In this document: positions 8,201 through 17,667 of the stretch, in pieces | Position numbering within the stretch: the first letter of the stretch is position 1 | How the letters are laid out: each line of letters starts with the position of its first letter | Program-made: the position numbers and the translations under genes | Notes under the pieces: model-generated | Told to the model about the DNA's origin: nothing | The model's input: the letters and a program-made list of their open reading frames with translations, nothing else | Databases searched by the model: none | NCBI RefSeq assembly: GCF_007713735.2 | Contig: NZ_VMNW02000022.1 | Span: 39,014-103,013 of the forward strand | Direction: 5' to 3' | Source: Amycolatopsis acidicola | GTDB lineage: Bacteria > Actinomycetota > Actinomycetes > Mycobacteriales > Pseudonocardiaceae | DNA: 64,000 nucleotides

Positions 8201-9709
8201 CACGCGGAGAACGCGGAATCCACCGCGAGGGCCGCGCTCGAAGTACTGGACCCCGCCGTCCGCGAGCAGGCCGGCCGCCTGCTGGAAACGCCGGACGGGT
8301 CCGACGCGGCGACGAGGTCCGCGGCACAGGCGCGCGCCGGCCGCGTGGTCGCCGCGCTGGAAGCCGAGCACAGCGAAGCGATCGGCGCGGTCGCCACCTG
8401 CAAGGCCGAGCTGGACCAGCTGCCCAAGCAGAACGCGTCACTGGACACCCGCCCCCGCGACGTCGAGCACGGCCGCGAGCTGATCGACGAGGCGGCGGAG
8501 GAAGCCAGCGCCGCCGCCCGCGCGTGGGAGGAGGCGCAGGCACGCCGGGCCGAGGCCGAGCACGCGTCGGAAACCGCGAACGCGTCCGCGGCGGGGTTCC
8601 GGCTGCTCGCCGAGTCGATGGAACGGCTGGCGCCCGAAGGCGAGCCGGAAAGCGTCTTCGACGGCGACGTCGAAGCGGCCCAAAACCGTTACCGCAAGCT
8701 GAATTCCGCGCTCACCGACGCCGAGACCGCGGTGGACAACGCCGAGAAGCGCGTGCGGGCCGCGGCTGACGCGCTCGCCCAGTACGCCACCGAAAAGCGT
8801 TTCGAGAAACTGTCCAGCCCGGTGCGGCAGCAGATCATCTCGGTGCGCCGGGACAGCCTCCCGGCCAGCGCCGCCGAATGGGCCGCCGCGCTGCGCCCGC
8901 GGCTGCGCACGCTCACCGACGACCTCGCCCAGATCGACCGCCACCGTTCGGGCATCGTCGCGCGGCTTCAGGGCATGGTCGAGGGCGCGCTGCGGATGCT
9001 TCGCTCGGCGCAACGGCTCTCGCGGCTGCCAGAAGGGCTCGGCGACTGGTCCGGGCAGGAGTTCCTGCGCATCCGCTTCGGCGACCCCGAGGAAGCCGAA
9101 CTGGCCGAGGCGCTGGGCCAGGTGGTCGACGAGGCCGCCGCGGGCAAGACCAGCGACGGCCGCGACGTCAAACGCGACGGGATGAGCCTGGTGCTGCGCG
9201 GCGTCCGGGCGGCGGTGCCGAAGGGTTTCCGCGTCGACATGCTGAAGCCGGACTCGGTGCTGCGCACCGAACGGCAGCGTGTGTCGGAGATCCGCGACGT
9301 GTTCTCCGGCGGGCAGCAGCTGACGGCGGCGATCATCCTGTACTGCACGCTGGCGGCGTTGCGCGCCAACAACCGCGGCAAGATGCGCAACCGGCACTCC
9401 GGCGTGCTGTTCCTCGACAACCCGATCGGCCGCGCGTCGGCGGGGTACCTGCTGGAGTTGCAGCGGGTGGTGGCCTCGGCGCTCGGCGTCCAGCTGATCT
9501 ACACCACCGGCCTGTTCGACGCGGGCGCGCTTTCGGAGTTCCCGTTGATCGTGCGGCTGCGTAACGACGCCGACCTGCGGGCTGGGCGTAAATACCTGTC
9601 GGTCGACGCGACCATCCGCAACCACCTCGACGAGCTCACGCCCCCGGACGGCACCTCCCACCTGTCGGCCACGCGGCTGTTCAGCAAGCCCGCAGCCGAA
9701 GCCTCCTGA
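5273..9709 (+). CDS. SMC-like coiled-coil ATPase (MukB/MksB/JetC-type) with atypical Walker B
   Basis: A 1478-aa ATPase with SMC architecture. The N-terminal head carries Walker A LFLENGGGKSVLIKL (residues 64-78). Two very long Ala/Glu/Arg coiled coils (about 250-620 and 780-1230) flank a hinge-like region near 640-740 (GGLLPAPPEVQAAL, AGITAWSGWRYLS). The C-terminal head has the ABC signature SGGQQ at residue 1344 and a Walker B strand GVLFLDNPIGRAS at 1377-1389. The residue after the Walker B Asp, normally the catalytic Glu, is Asn1383. The ATG at 5273 has AGGGG 7 bp upstream and follows the previous stop by 7 bp; an earlier in-frame ATG lies inside that gene. Such ATPases extrude DNA loops in MukBEF, MksBEF and Wadjet. 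No jetD-like Toprim nuclease follows. Confidence 0.8.
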   Translation: MYELSRVRLHSVGPSGARYQDVVLDFSGVGQVVKAPAQDALFTAGIHSADGGLPRRPSPASVLFLENGGGKSVLIKLIFSVMLPGRRQVVGTTNTRVLEKFVAAKDVAQVALEWQHTETGQRIITGKVSEWRGHVVSNDPANLVDSWYCFRPSANTGLDTLPFTAEGRLLTMSGFQEKLDEAHRAEPELELSWTRRHHEWTERLDALGLDTELFRYQRAMNAGEGEAADAFAFTSDEAFVEFLLKAVISEDDPRDLADVVQTYAHNLGQRGDLMAERDFVAGALELLGPLADEESFAAASRKLAAVARADAQAFAGSVVARHKLESDRLAGLAAFVDETRDAEKLAEGDHRRLSAVVTELRRVVAELRLADATKDKKRVDGELAEARALAEAWRETGTVLTHANAVRKASDIRELVGEREQTAKPALEAKNAAANALARGLLALAREAEEQAKAAEERAGVAREEAAAAQQQRDEATSTAAKHRAEEAQLSRRIEEVRAETQQAVRDGLLSDGTQVAASAQEARDTAENAENELATREAELERVAEEHGEAQSALHAAQQRMSSAQARADRAASELTKAHRRTDSLAANPRLLELIGGESVQLETDTPALLKRLREARNTAEREQTALRMEESVDERALAALGSGGLLPAPPEVQAALDVLEEAGITAWSGWRYLSTMDAKTRERVLAELPHLVGGVLVNEAAQLERARRALADAKLLPSVVLPVGTTESVRDKGSAPGIEFLVPPNPAMYDEEAADTERQAILARHSRRQKQLEALATAIGDDAALEWKLTTWREDYPPGALGTLAEESETAASELAEAQTAVTTAERELAELAARRGRLRESIPLLRTEARTGEERARKLGELAVRVAKIPQWTEEVERAREILTRADSEAEQASTRAARAREEAAEEQRTADGHRRTVSSARAELAEVPGGGAVSEEDPALKEPVDTLRRAFASASDAYAKVEVGSDLRAELEHAENAESTARAALEVLDPAVREQAGRLLETPDGSDAATRSAAQARAGRVVAALEAEHSEAIGAVATCKAELDQLPKQNASLDTRPRDVEHGRELIDEAAEEASAAARAWEEAQARRAEAEHASETANASAAGFRLLAESMERLAPEGEPESVFDGDVEAAQNRYRKLNSALTDAETAVDNAEKRVRAAADALAQYATEKRFEKLSSPVRQQIISVRRDSLPASAAEWAAALRPRLRTLTDDLAQIDRHRSGIVARLQGMVEGALRMLRSAQRLSRLPEGLGDWSGQEFLRIRFGDPEEAELAEALGQVVDEAAAGKTSDGRDVKRDGMSLVLRGVRAAVPKGFRVDMLKPDSVLRTERQRVSEIRDVFSGGQQLTAAIILYCTLAALRANNRGKMRNRHSGVLFLDNPIGRASAGYLLELQRVVASALGVQLIYTTGLFDAGALSEFPLIVRLRNDADLRAGRKYLSVDATIRNHLDELTPPDGTSHLSATRLFSKPAAEAS

Positions 9710-10012
9710 CACCCGGCGGCGGGTCGCACGGACAGGCGATCTTGATCAAGCCTCGCGGCGGCCGGTCGCCCCGGCGATCCCGGGCCTGATTCGCCCGGCC
9801 GTGGCCCGGCGTGTCACGCGGGGTGAGAGAACCGGCCGGGCCGGGCGGGGGAGTCACACGCCAGTGCCCTCGTGGCGTGTGCACCCGTGCCCGTCGGTGA
9901 GCACGCTGAAGGTGCGTCGCATTCGCTCCTTGGGGTCAGCTCCCGGGCGCCGGTGCGCCCGATTGTGTAGGGATTCTGCGAGTATCCCCGCCCGATCGAC
10001 GAACGGATCCCG
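9710..10012. other. 303-bp intergenic spacer upstream of the S53 peptidase
   Basis: No credible gene. It contains a 9-bp stem hairpin CACACGCCA/TGGCGTGTG at 9855-9882 and GC-rich runs. It probably holds the promoter of the secreted peptidase, but no clear -35/-10 pair could be assigned. Confidence 0.4.
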
Positions 10013-11317
10013 ATGTCGCGCCCCGGCCTCGCGCTGTGCACTGCCCTCACCCTCGCCGTGGCGCTGCTCGCGCCCGCCGCGAACGCGGAGCAGCCGGGCG
10101 GCACGAGACTGGAGCCGGTCTGCGCCGGACAGTTCCAGCGCCTGGCGTGCCAGGTGGAGCGGGTCGTCGGCGGCTACGACGACGATCCGGACCCGGTGGG
10201 CTGGAGCGCGCAGGACCTGCAGAAGGCCTACGAGCTGCCGAGCACGGCGAACCGCACGGGCACGATCGCGATCATCGACGTCGGCGCCTACCCGAATCTC
10301 GAAGGCGATCTCGCCCGGTACCGCGCGCAGTTCGGGCTGCCGCCGTGCACCGCGGCTTCGGGCTGCTTCCGGCAGGTCGACTTCCACGGCGGCCCGCCGC
10401 TGCGGCCGAGCGGCGGCCCGGACGGGGCTTCGATCGACGAGCAGATCGCCGTGGAGACCGCGCTCGACGTGGACATGGCCTCGGCGGCCTGCCCCGGCTG
10501 CCGGATCACGGAGGTGCAGATCCCGTCGACCGAGGTGCCGTCCGCTGGCGATTCCGACGCGCCGCCGGACTACGACGGTTACGCCGACGCCTTCGGCACG
10601 GCTGTGCAGACCGCGATCGCGCAGGGGGCGGACGCGGTCAGCATCAGCTACGGCCTGCCCGGCGACGACCACATGCTGCACGGGCCCGTCGCGGCCCAGC
10701 TCGCGCACCGGGGCACCGCGATCGTCGCGGCGAGCGGGGATTCAGGCTTCGAGGCCAACAAATCCCTTTGGCCGCAAGCACTTCCGACGGTTACGGCGGT
10801 CGGCGGCACCGAGCTGGTGCGGCAGTCCGGGCGGTTCAGCGAAGGCGCGTGGTCGGGCGCCGGTTCGAGCTGCGTGCCCGGGGTGGCGCCGCCGGAGGGA
10901 CAGCCCGAGGCGATCACGAAGTCGTGCGGCGGTTCGCGGGCGAGCGTGGATGTCTCGGCCGCGGCGAGCGACCTCGCCGTCTACGACAGCTACGCGCCGG
11001 AGAGCCAACAGCCCCCTGGCTGGACCGTCGTCGCCGGGACGAGCGCGGCCGCGCCGATCATCGCCGGGATCTACGCCGCCAGCGGCGGGCTCGCCGACGT
11101 GCTCGGCCCGAACACGCTCTACCGCGCGCACTCCGGGACCTTCCAGGACGTCACGTCGGGCACCAGCGGCACCATCGGGAACGGCCGCTGCCTCAGCACC
11201 GCCGAAACCGACCCGGGCAAACCCCCGCCCACCTTCGACGGCAGGCTCTGCGCCGCGGGCGAAGGCTGGGACGGGCCGACCGGCCTGGGCACGCCCCACG
11301 GCCTGTTCCACTTCTAG
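10013..11317 (+). CDS. Secreted S53 (sedolisin-type) serine peptidase lacking a large propeptide
   Basis: A 434-aa exported protease. Residues 1-26 form a signal peptide (hydrophobic LALCTALTLAVALLAPAANA, cleavage after ANA). The S53 catalytic set is present: E and D in DEQIAVETALDVDMASA (Glu near 147, Asp near 151), the oxyanion Asp in AASGDSG, and the nucleophile in VAGTSAAAP near residue 345. Sedolisins usually carry a propeptide of roughly 180 residues. Here only about 50 residues separate the signal peptide from the catalytic fold (SAQDLQKAYELPS), so the inhibitory prodomain appears absent. Six or more cysteines (AACPGC, SSCVPG, KSCGG) suggest disulfides. It stands alone between a noncoding spacer and a repeat-rich region. 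Extracellular protein degradation is the likely role. Confidence 0.85.
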   Translation: MSRPGLALCTALTLAVALLAPAANAEQPGGTRLEPVCAGQFQRLACQVERVVGGYDDDPDPVGWSAQDLQKAYELPSTANRTGTIAIIDVGAYPNLEGDLARYRAQFGLPPCTAASGCFRQVDFHGGPPLRPSGGPDGASIDEQIAVETALDVDMASAACPGCRITEVQIPSTEVPSAGDSDAPPDYDGYADAFGTAVQTAIAQGADAVSISYGLPGDDHMLHGPVAAQLAHRGTAIVAASGDSGFEANKSLWPQALPTVTAVGGTELVRQSGRFSEGAWSGAGSSCVPGVAPPEGQPEAITKSCGGSRASVDVSAAASDLAVYDSYAPESQQPPGWTVVAGTSAAAPIIAGIYAASGGLADVLGPNTLYRAHSGTFQDVTSGTSGTIGNGRCLSTAETDPGKPPPTFDGRLCAAGEGWDGPTGLGTPHGLFHF

Positions 11318-11659
11318 AGACTGTTGTGAAAGTGGCTTGCGTGGCGGTGCGGGTAGGGGCCCCTCCCGTCGCCCGCCACCACCCTCAACGGACGCGCTCC
11401 GCGCGGCTAGCCACATTCAAGGTGGCCCCTGACTCCGGGATCGCCTCATCATGAATTCCCACCCGCCACCCGGCCGCCACCCCTGAAGGACACGCTCCGC
11501 GCGACAGTGCTTTCACCACTTCGGCGCTGTCCTCGCCAGGAGCCACCCACCCGCCACCACCCTCAACGGACGCGCTCCGCGCGGCTCCGCCGATTCAAAC
11601 CCCCGGCGGTGCCGGTTGACGGCCCACCGCAAACGGCTCCGCCGCTTCCAAAACGCAAC
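11318..11659. repeat. Repeat-rich intergenic region with copies B, C and D of the dispersed repeat
   Basis: Copies B (11370-11412) and D (11547-11589) share an identical block of about 36 bp running through CCACCACCCTCAACGG, ACGCGCTCC and GCGCGGCT, in direct orientation 177 bp apart. Copy C (about 11470-11510) is a diverged version. Around copy B, GAAAGTGGCT at about 11328 and AGCCACATTC at about 11409 form imperfect inverted ends, giving the look of a small palindromic element of roughly 90 bp. No gene is credible here. It lies between the 3' ends of the peptidase and the LysE gene, so any element here would sit downstream of both. Confidence 0.6.
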
Positions 11660-12304
11660 CTAGTCCGCGCGCCCGTTGAGGGCGATCCCGGCGCCGAGGC
11701 CGATCATCACGAGGCCTCCGGTGCCGCCGACCAGCTCCAGCCGGCGCGGCGAGCGCGCGAACCACGAGCGCGCCGCGCCGGCGACGAGCGCCCATACGCT
11801 GTCGCAGATCAGCGCGATCACCGGCAGGCAGATGCCGAGCAGCATGATCTGGACCGGCACCGCCCCCGCGCCCGCTTCCACGAACGGGGGCAGGAACGCG
11901 GCGAGGAACACGATCGACTTCGGGTTGGCGAACCCGACGACGTACCCGTCACGCACCACCTTCCACGCCGGGCCGGGCGAAGCGGGCACCGCGGCGTGGA
12001 ACGCGTCGCTGAGTTTGCGGCGGTGCCGCAGCGCCTGCACCCCGAGGTAGACCAGGTAGCCGGCACCGGCGAACTTGATCACCGTGAACACCGCCGCCGA
12101 GCCCGCGACGATCGCGCCCAGCCCGAAGGCGACCGCGACCACCTGCGTGTACACGCCGAACGCGTTGCCGACGACGGTCAGCAGCGCGCCCCGCCGCCCG
12201 ACGGTGAGCGCGCGGCTGATCGTGAACAGCACGCTCGGGCCCGGGACGATGACCATGACGAACACCAGCGCGGCGAACGTCGCGAAGTGGCTGGGGGAGA
12301 CCAT
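11660..12304 (-). CDS. LysE/RhtB-family amino-acid or metabolite exporter
   Basis: A 214-aa integral membrane protein with about six hydrophobic segments. The N-terminal VMVIVPGPSVLFTISRALTVGRR segment and the later VGFANPKSIVFLAAFLPPFV contain the G-P-G-P and N-P-K signatures of LysE/RhtB exporters. These export amino acids or related compounds by proton antiport across the cytoplasmic membrane. The ATG at 12304 is chosen because the fold starts there; an open frame continues upstream but overlaps a divergent gene. It is divergent from the HTH_42 gene with 72 bp between starts. Substrate unknown. Confidence 0.88.
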   Translation of the reverse strand: MVSPSHFATFAALVFVMVIVPGPSVLFTISRALTVGRRGALLTVVGNAFGVYTQVVAVAFGLGAIVAGSAAVFTVIKFAGAGYLVYLGVQALRHRRKLSDAFHAAVPASPGPAWKVVRDGYVVGFANPKSIVFLAAFLPPFVEAGAGAVPVQIMLLGICLPVIALICDSVWALVAGAARSWFARSPRRLELVGGTGGLVMIGLGAGIALNGRAD

Positions 12305-12376
12305 TTCCCCACCGTAGCCAGCACGCCGCCCGCGGCGAACCGATTTTTGTCGGTGCCCGGTGGTAGGAAAGCAGGC

Positions 12377-13543
12377 GTGAAAAGACGCATCCGCGCCGCG
12401 GAACGGCGAGCCCGCCTGGCGCTGCGGCACCACCTCGCCGCGCCGGCCCGCGGCGTGCCCGAGGTCGCGGAGAGCCTCATCGCCTTGCACGCCACCGATC
12501 CGGCGACGGTGCACGTGTCCGCGGCGGTGCGCCTCGCCGAGCCCGAGACGGCCGAGCGCGCCCTGTACGAGGATCGTTCGCTGGTCCGGATGCTCGGGAT
12601 GCGGCGCACGATGTTCGTCGTGCCCGCCGCGCTCGTGCCCGTCGTGCAGGCAGCCTGCACCGACGAAATCGCCCGCAAGCAACGGAAACTGCTCCTCCAG
12701 CACCTCGCCACCGCGGAGCTGGACGGCGATCTCGGCGCCTGGCTGGCCGAGGTCGAGCAGGGCGCGCTGGCCGCGCTGGAAGCCCGCGGCACGGCGCAGG
12801 CGCAGGAGATCGCCGACGGGGAGGCCCGGCTCCGCACCAAGATCACGATGGCGGCCGGAAAGCCTTACGAGGCAACGGGTTACATCACGAACCGGGTGCT
12901 GTTCCTGCTCGCCGCGCAGGGCCTGATCGTGCGCGGGCGCCCGCGCGGATCCTGGCTGTCCACCCAGTACGCGTGGGCCACCGCGGAGTCCTGGCTCGGC
13001 GCCGCGCCGCCCGCGATCCCGGCGGACGAGGCGCGCGCCGAACTGGCCCGGCGCTGGCTGCGCGCCTTCGGCCCGGCGCCGGTGGACGATCTCAAATGGT
13101 GGACCGGCTGGACGGCGGGCCAGGTGAAGAAGGCGCTCGCGCGGATCGGCCCGGTGGAGGTCGACCTCGACGGCGTGCCGGGCCTGGTGCTGCCCGAGGA
13201 CGCGGAGCCGGTGGCCGAGCCGGAGCCGCGGGCCGTGCTGCTGCCCGCGCTGGATCCCACGCCGATGGGATGGAAAGCGCGCGAGTTCTACCTCGGCGCG
13301 CACGAGGCGCCGTTGTTCGACCGCACCGGCAACATCGGGCCCACGGTCTGGTGGGGCGGGCGCGTCGTCGGCGGCTGGGCGCAGCGCGCGGACGGGGAGA
13401 TCGCGGTGCGCCTGCTGGAGGACGCCGGCGCCGAGGCGGAAAAGGCGATCGAGGGTGAATCCGCCCGGCTGTCCGCTTGGCTGGGGCCGGTCAGGGTAAC
13501 CCCGAAGTTCCGGACACCACTGGAAAAAGAGCTGGCTTCTTGA
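12377..13543 (+). CDS. Winged-helix HTH_42 protein, YcaQ/AlkZ-like DNA glycosylase family
   Basis: A 388-aa protein of pfam HTH_42. Conserved blocks include VAESLIALHATDPATVHVSA (residues 31-50), RRTMFVVPA, YEATGYITNRVLFLLAAQGLIVRG, RRWLRAFGPAPVDDLKWWTG and a C-terminal LLPALDPTPMGWKAREFYLG...NIGPTVWWGGRVVGGW block. Family members YcaQ and AlkZ remove bulky or crosslinked bases using a Q-x-Q or Q-x-D motif at the position where this protein appears to read L-H-A-T. Whether it is an active glycosylase is therefore uncertain. The GTG at 12377 starts the fold; it is preceded by AGGAAAGCAGGC. Divergent from the LysE gene. Confidence 0.75.
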   Translation: MKRRIRAAERRARLALRHHLAAPARGVPEVAESLIALHATDPATVHVSAAVRLAEPETAERALYEDRSLVRMLGMRRTMFVVPAALVPVVQAACTDEIARKQRKLLLQHLATAELDGDLGAWLAEVEQGALAALEARGTAQAQEIADGEARLRTKITMAAGKPYEATGYITNRVLFLLAAQGLIVRGRPRGSWLSTQYAWATAESWLGAAPPAIPADEARAELARRWLRAFGPAPVDDLKWWTGWTAGQVKKALARIGPVEVDLDGVPGLVLPEDAEPVAEPEPRAVLLPALDPTPMGWKAREFYLGAHEAPLFDRTGNIGPTVWWGGRVVGGWAQRADGEIAVRLLEDAGAEAEKAIEGESARLSAWLGPVRVTPKFRTPLEKELAS

Positions 13544-13598
13544 TCGTTTACGGCCGATCGCGGTCCCGCGATCTTGATCGATTCCCCCGCCTGGCTGA

Positions 13599-14723
<1,125 letters not shown>

Positions 14724-14739
14724 GGTCAGACGAAACCCG

Positions 14740-15977
14740 ATGGCAGTCAAAACTCTGGAAGACCTGCTCTCCGAAGGTGTCGCGGGGCGGCGCGTCCTGG
14801 TCCGCTCGGACCTGAACGTGCCGCTCGACGGCGAGAAGATCACCGACGACGGCCGGGTGCGCGCCGCGCTCCCGACCATCAAGCGCCTGGCCGAGGCCGG
14901 CGCGAAGGTGATCGTCGCCGCGCACCTCGGCCGTCCGAAGGGCGAGCCCGACGCCAAGTACTCGCTGAGCCCGGTCGCGGCCCGGCTCGGCGAGCTGCTC
15001 GGCGCCGAGGTGCGCCTCGCCGGTGACGTCGTGGGCGAACAGGCGAAAGCAGTCGCGGCCGGGCTGGCCGACGGCGCCGTCGCGCTGCTGGAGAACGTGC
15101 GCTTCGACCCGCGCGAGACCAGCAAGTCCGACGCCGAGCGCGCCGCGCTGGCCGCCGAGCTGGCCGCGCTGACCGGAGACAGTGCTGATGCCTCTGGCGC
15201 CGGCGGGCGCGGGGGCGCGTTCGTCTCCGACGGTTTCGGTGTGGTGCACCGGAAGCAGGCCTCGGTGTACGACGTGGCCCGCGCCCTGCCCGCGTACGCG
15301 GGCGGCTTGGTGCTGGCGGAGCTCGAGGTGCTGAGCAAGCTCACCGGTGACCCGGAGCGGCCGTACGTGGTCGTGCTCGGCGGCTCGAAGGTGTCCGACA
15401 AGCTCGCGGTGATCGAGGCGCTGCTGCCCAAGGTGGACAAGCTCCTCATCGGCGGCGGCATGGCGTTCACGTTCCTCGCGGCGCAGGGCCATGGCGTCGG
15501 CGCTTCCTTGCTGGAGAAGGATTTCGTGGAGACGGCGCGTAAGCTGCTCGACGCGAACGGCGACAAGATCGTGGTCCCGGTGGACGTCGTGGTGGCGGAC
15601 AAGTTCGCCGCCGACGCCGCCACCGACACCGTCGCGGCCGGGGCGATCCCGGAGGGCTGGATGGGCCTGGACATCGGCCCGCGCACCACCGAGGCGTTCG
15701 CCGCCGAGGTGTCGCGCGCGAAGACGGTGTTCTGGAACGGGCCCGCCGGCGTGTTCGAGCTGGCGCCGTTCGCGGCGGGCACGCGCGGCGTGGCGCGGGC
15801 GATCGCGGACTCGTCCGCGTTCAGCGTGGTCGGCGGTGGCGACTCCGCCGCCGCGGTCCGGGTGCTGGGCCTGCCCGACGACGGGTTCTCGCACATCTCC
15901 ACCGGCGGCGGCGCGTCGCTGGAGTACCTCGAGGGCAAGGAGCTGCCCGGGGTCGCGGTGCTGGGGGAGGAGGCCTG

Positions 15978-15978
<1 letters not shown>
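14740..15978 (+). CDS. pgk: Phosphoglycerate kinase
   Basis: A 412-aa kinase making ATP from 1,3-bisphosphoglycerate. Signatures: [15 protein letters not shown] near residue 21, [27 protein letters not shown], the nucleotide-binding [16 protein letters not shown] and GGGMAFTF, and the C-terminal [12 protein letters not shown] with the catalytic glycine-rich loop. A Gly/Ala-rich insertion ([15 protein letters not shown]) before [10 protein letters not shown] is a little longer than usual. The stop shares a base with the tpiA start (TGATG), showing translational coupling. Confidence 0.98.
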
Positions 15979-16766
<788 letters not shown>

Positions 16767-16838
16767 GGCCCGGCGCTGCCGAGTAGTCTGTCAACCTCAG
16801 ACCGTCACACAATCAGGGAACGCCGTTCGGCTCGCGTA

Positions 16839-16844
16839 CGATCG
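16839..16844 (+). promoter_or_regulatory. Candidate -10 element upstream of secG
   Basis: TACGAT at 16839-16844, about 50 bp ahead of the secG start codon, matches the actinobacterial -10 TANNNT pattern. No good -35 is seen. It would let secG be transcribed independently of the glycolytic operon. Confidence 0.35.
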
Positions 16845-16895
16845 GGCCCACCCGCCCGGCAGGTCGTGCACGGCCCGAAGACTACAGAGGATGAA

Positions 16896-17126
16896 ATGAA
16901 GCTGTTCCTGCAAATCCTGATGATCGCGACCAGTGTGCTGCTGGTGATCGCGGTACTGCTGCACCGCGGGCGCGGCGGCGGGTTGTCCTCGTTGTTCGGC
17001 GGAGGGATGCAGTCGAGCCTCGCGGGGTCGAGCGTGGCCGAGAAGAACCTCGACCGCATCACCCTCTTGCTCGGTGCCATCTGGTTGATCAGCATCGTGG
17101 GCCTCGGCCTGCTGCTGAAGGTCTGA
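16896..17126 (+). CDS. secG: Preprotein translocase subunit SecG
   Basis: A 76-aa membrane protein with two transmembrane helices (FLQILMIATSVLLVIAVLLH and ITLLLGAIWLISIVGLGLLL) separated by the conserved cytoplasmic loop GRGGGLSSLFGGGMQSSLAGSSVAEKNLDR. SecG stimulates SecYE/SecA protein export. The start is the second of two nearby ATGs: the one at 16891 is in another frame, and the one at 16896 has ACAGAGG upstream. Its position after tpiA is conserved across actinobacteria (Rv1440). Confidence 0.95.
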   Translation: MKLFLQILMIATSVLLVIAVLLHRGRGGGLSSLFGGGMQSSLAGSSVAEKNLDRITLLLGAIWLISIVGLGLLLKV

Positions 17127-17178
17127 GAGCACGGGCGTGCCTATGGGGGGTGCGCCGCCGAAAACACTGTGAGGATTC

Positions 17179-17520
17179 ATGGTTGGCGGTAACGCGATTC
17201 GAGGCACCAGGGTCGGTGCCGGTCCTTCCGGCGAGTCGGAACGCGGCGAGTCCGCACCGCGGCGCCGGATTTCCTACTGGTGTGCCAACGGGCACGAGTC
17301 GCGTCCCTCGTTCTCGATGGACGCGGAGGTCCCGGAGGAGTGGGACTGCCCCCGCTGCGGCCTGCCCGGTGGGCAGGACGCCAAGAACCCACCCGCCGCG
17401 CCACGGACCGAGCCGTACAAGACCCACCTGGCGTACGTGAAGGAGCGGCGCAGCGACGCCGACGGGGAGGCCATCCTCGCCGAAGCGCTCGAGCGGCTCC
17501 GCCAGCGCCGCCAGATCTGA
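17179..17520 (+). CDS. rbpA: RNA polymerase-binding protein RbpA
   Basis: A 113-aa actinobacteria-specific transcription factor that binds the group-1 sigma factor and core RNA polymerase and stabilises the open complex. Seen: a flexible N-terminal tail (GGNAIRGTRVGAGPSGE), the RbpA core domain with YWCANGHE and WDCPRCG cysteine pairs (one or more can bind zinc), a basic linker (PPAAPRTEPYKTHLAYVKERRS) and the C-terminal sigma-interaction helix (EAILAEALERLRQRRQ). The ATG has GTGAGG upstream. A strong terminator lies 120 bp past the stop. In M. tuberculosis rbpA lies elsewhere, so its place after secG is specific to this lineage. Confidence 0.95.
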   Translation: MVGGNAIRGTRVGAGPSGESERGESAPRRRISYWCANGHESRPSFSMDAEVPEEWDCPRCGLPGGQDAKNPPAAPRTEPYKTHLAYVKERRSDADGEAILAEALERLRQRRQI

Positions 17521-17639
17521 TCCCACGGCGGCCGCGGCCGCCACGGGATCGGCCCGGTTCCCGGCGCACCAGGGAAGCCGGCCCGCCGCCAGGACCCCGC
17601 GGCTGGTTCTTGATCCGGACAGTGTCCGATACCGGACAA

Positions 17640-17667
17640 AAGGGGCCGGGCCCTCGCCCGGCCCCTT
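17640..17667 (+). terminator. Rho-independent-type terminator after rbpA
   Basis: Perfect 11-bp stem AAGGGGCCGGG / CCCGGCCCCTT with a 6-base loop, 120 bp past the rbpA stop. The U-tract is missing, as is usual in high-GC actinobacteria. Confidence 0.75.

Noticed and set aside
9710..13543. A jetD-like nuclease downstream of the SMC gene
   Set aside because: The next genes are a secreted S53 peptidase, a LysE exporter and an HTH_42 protein; none has Toprim motifs.
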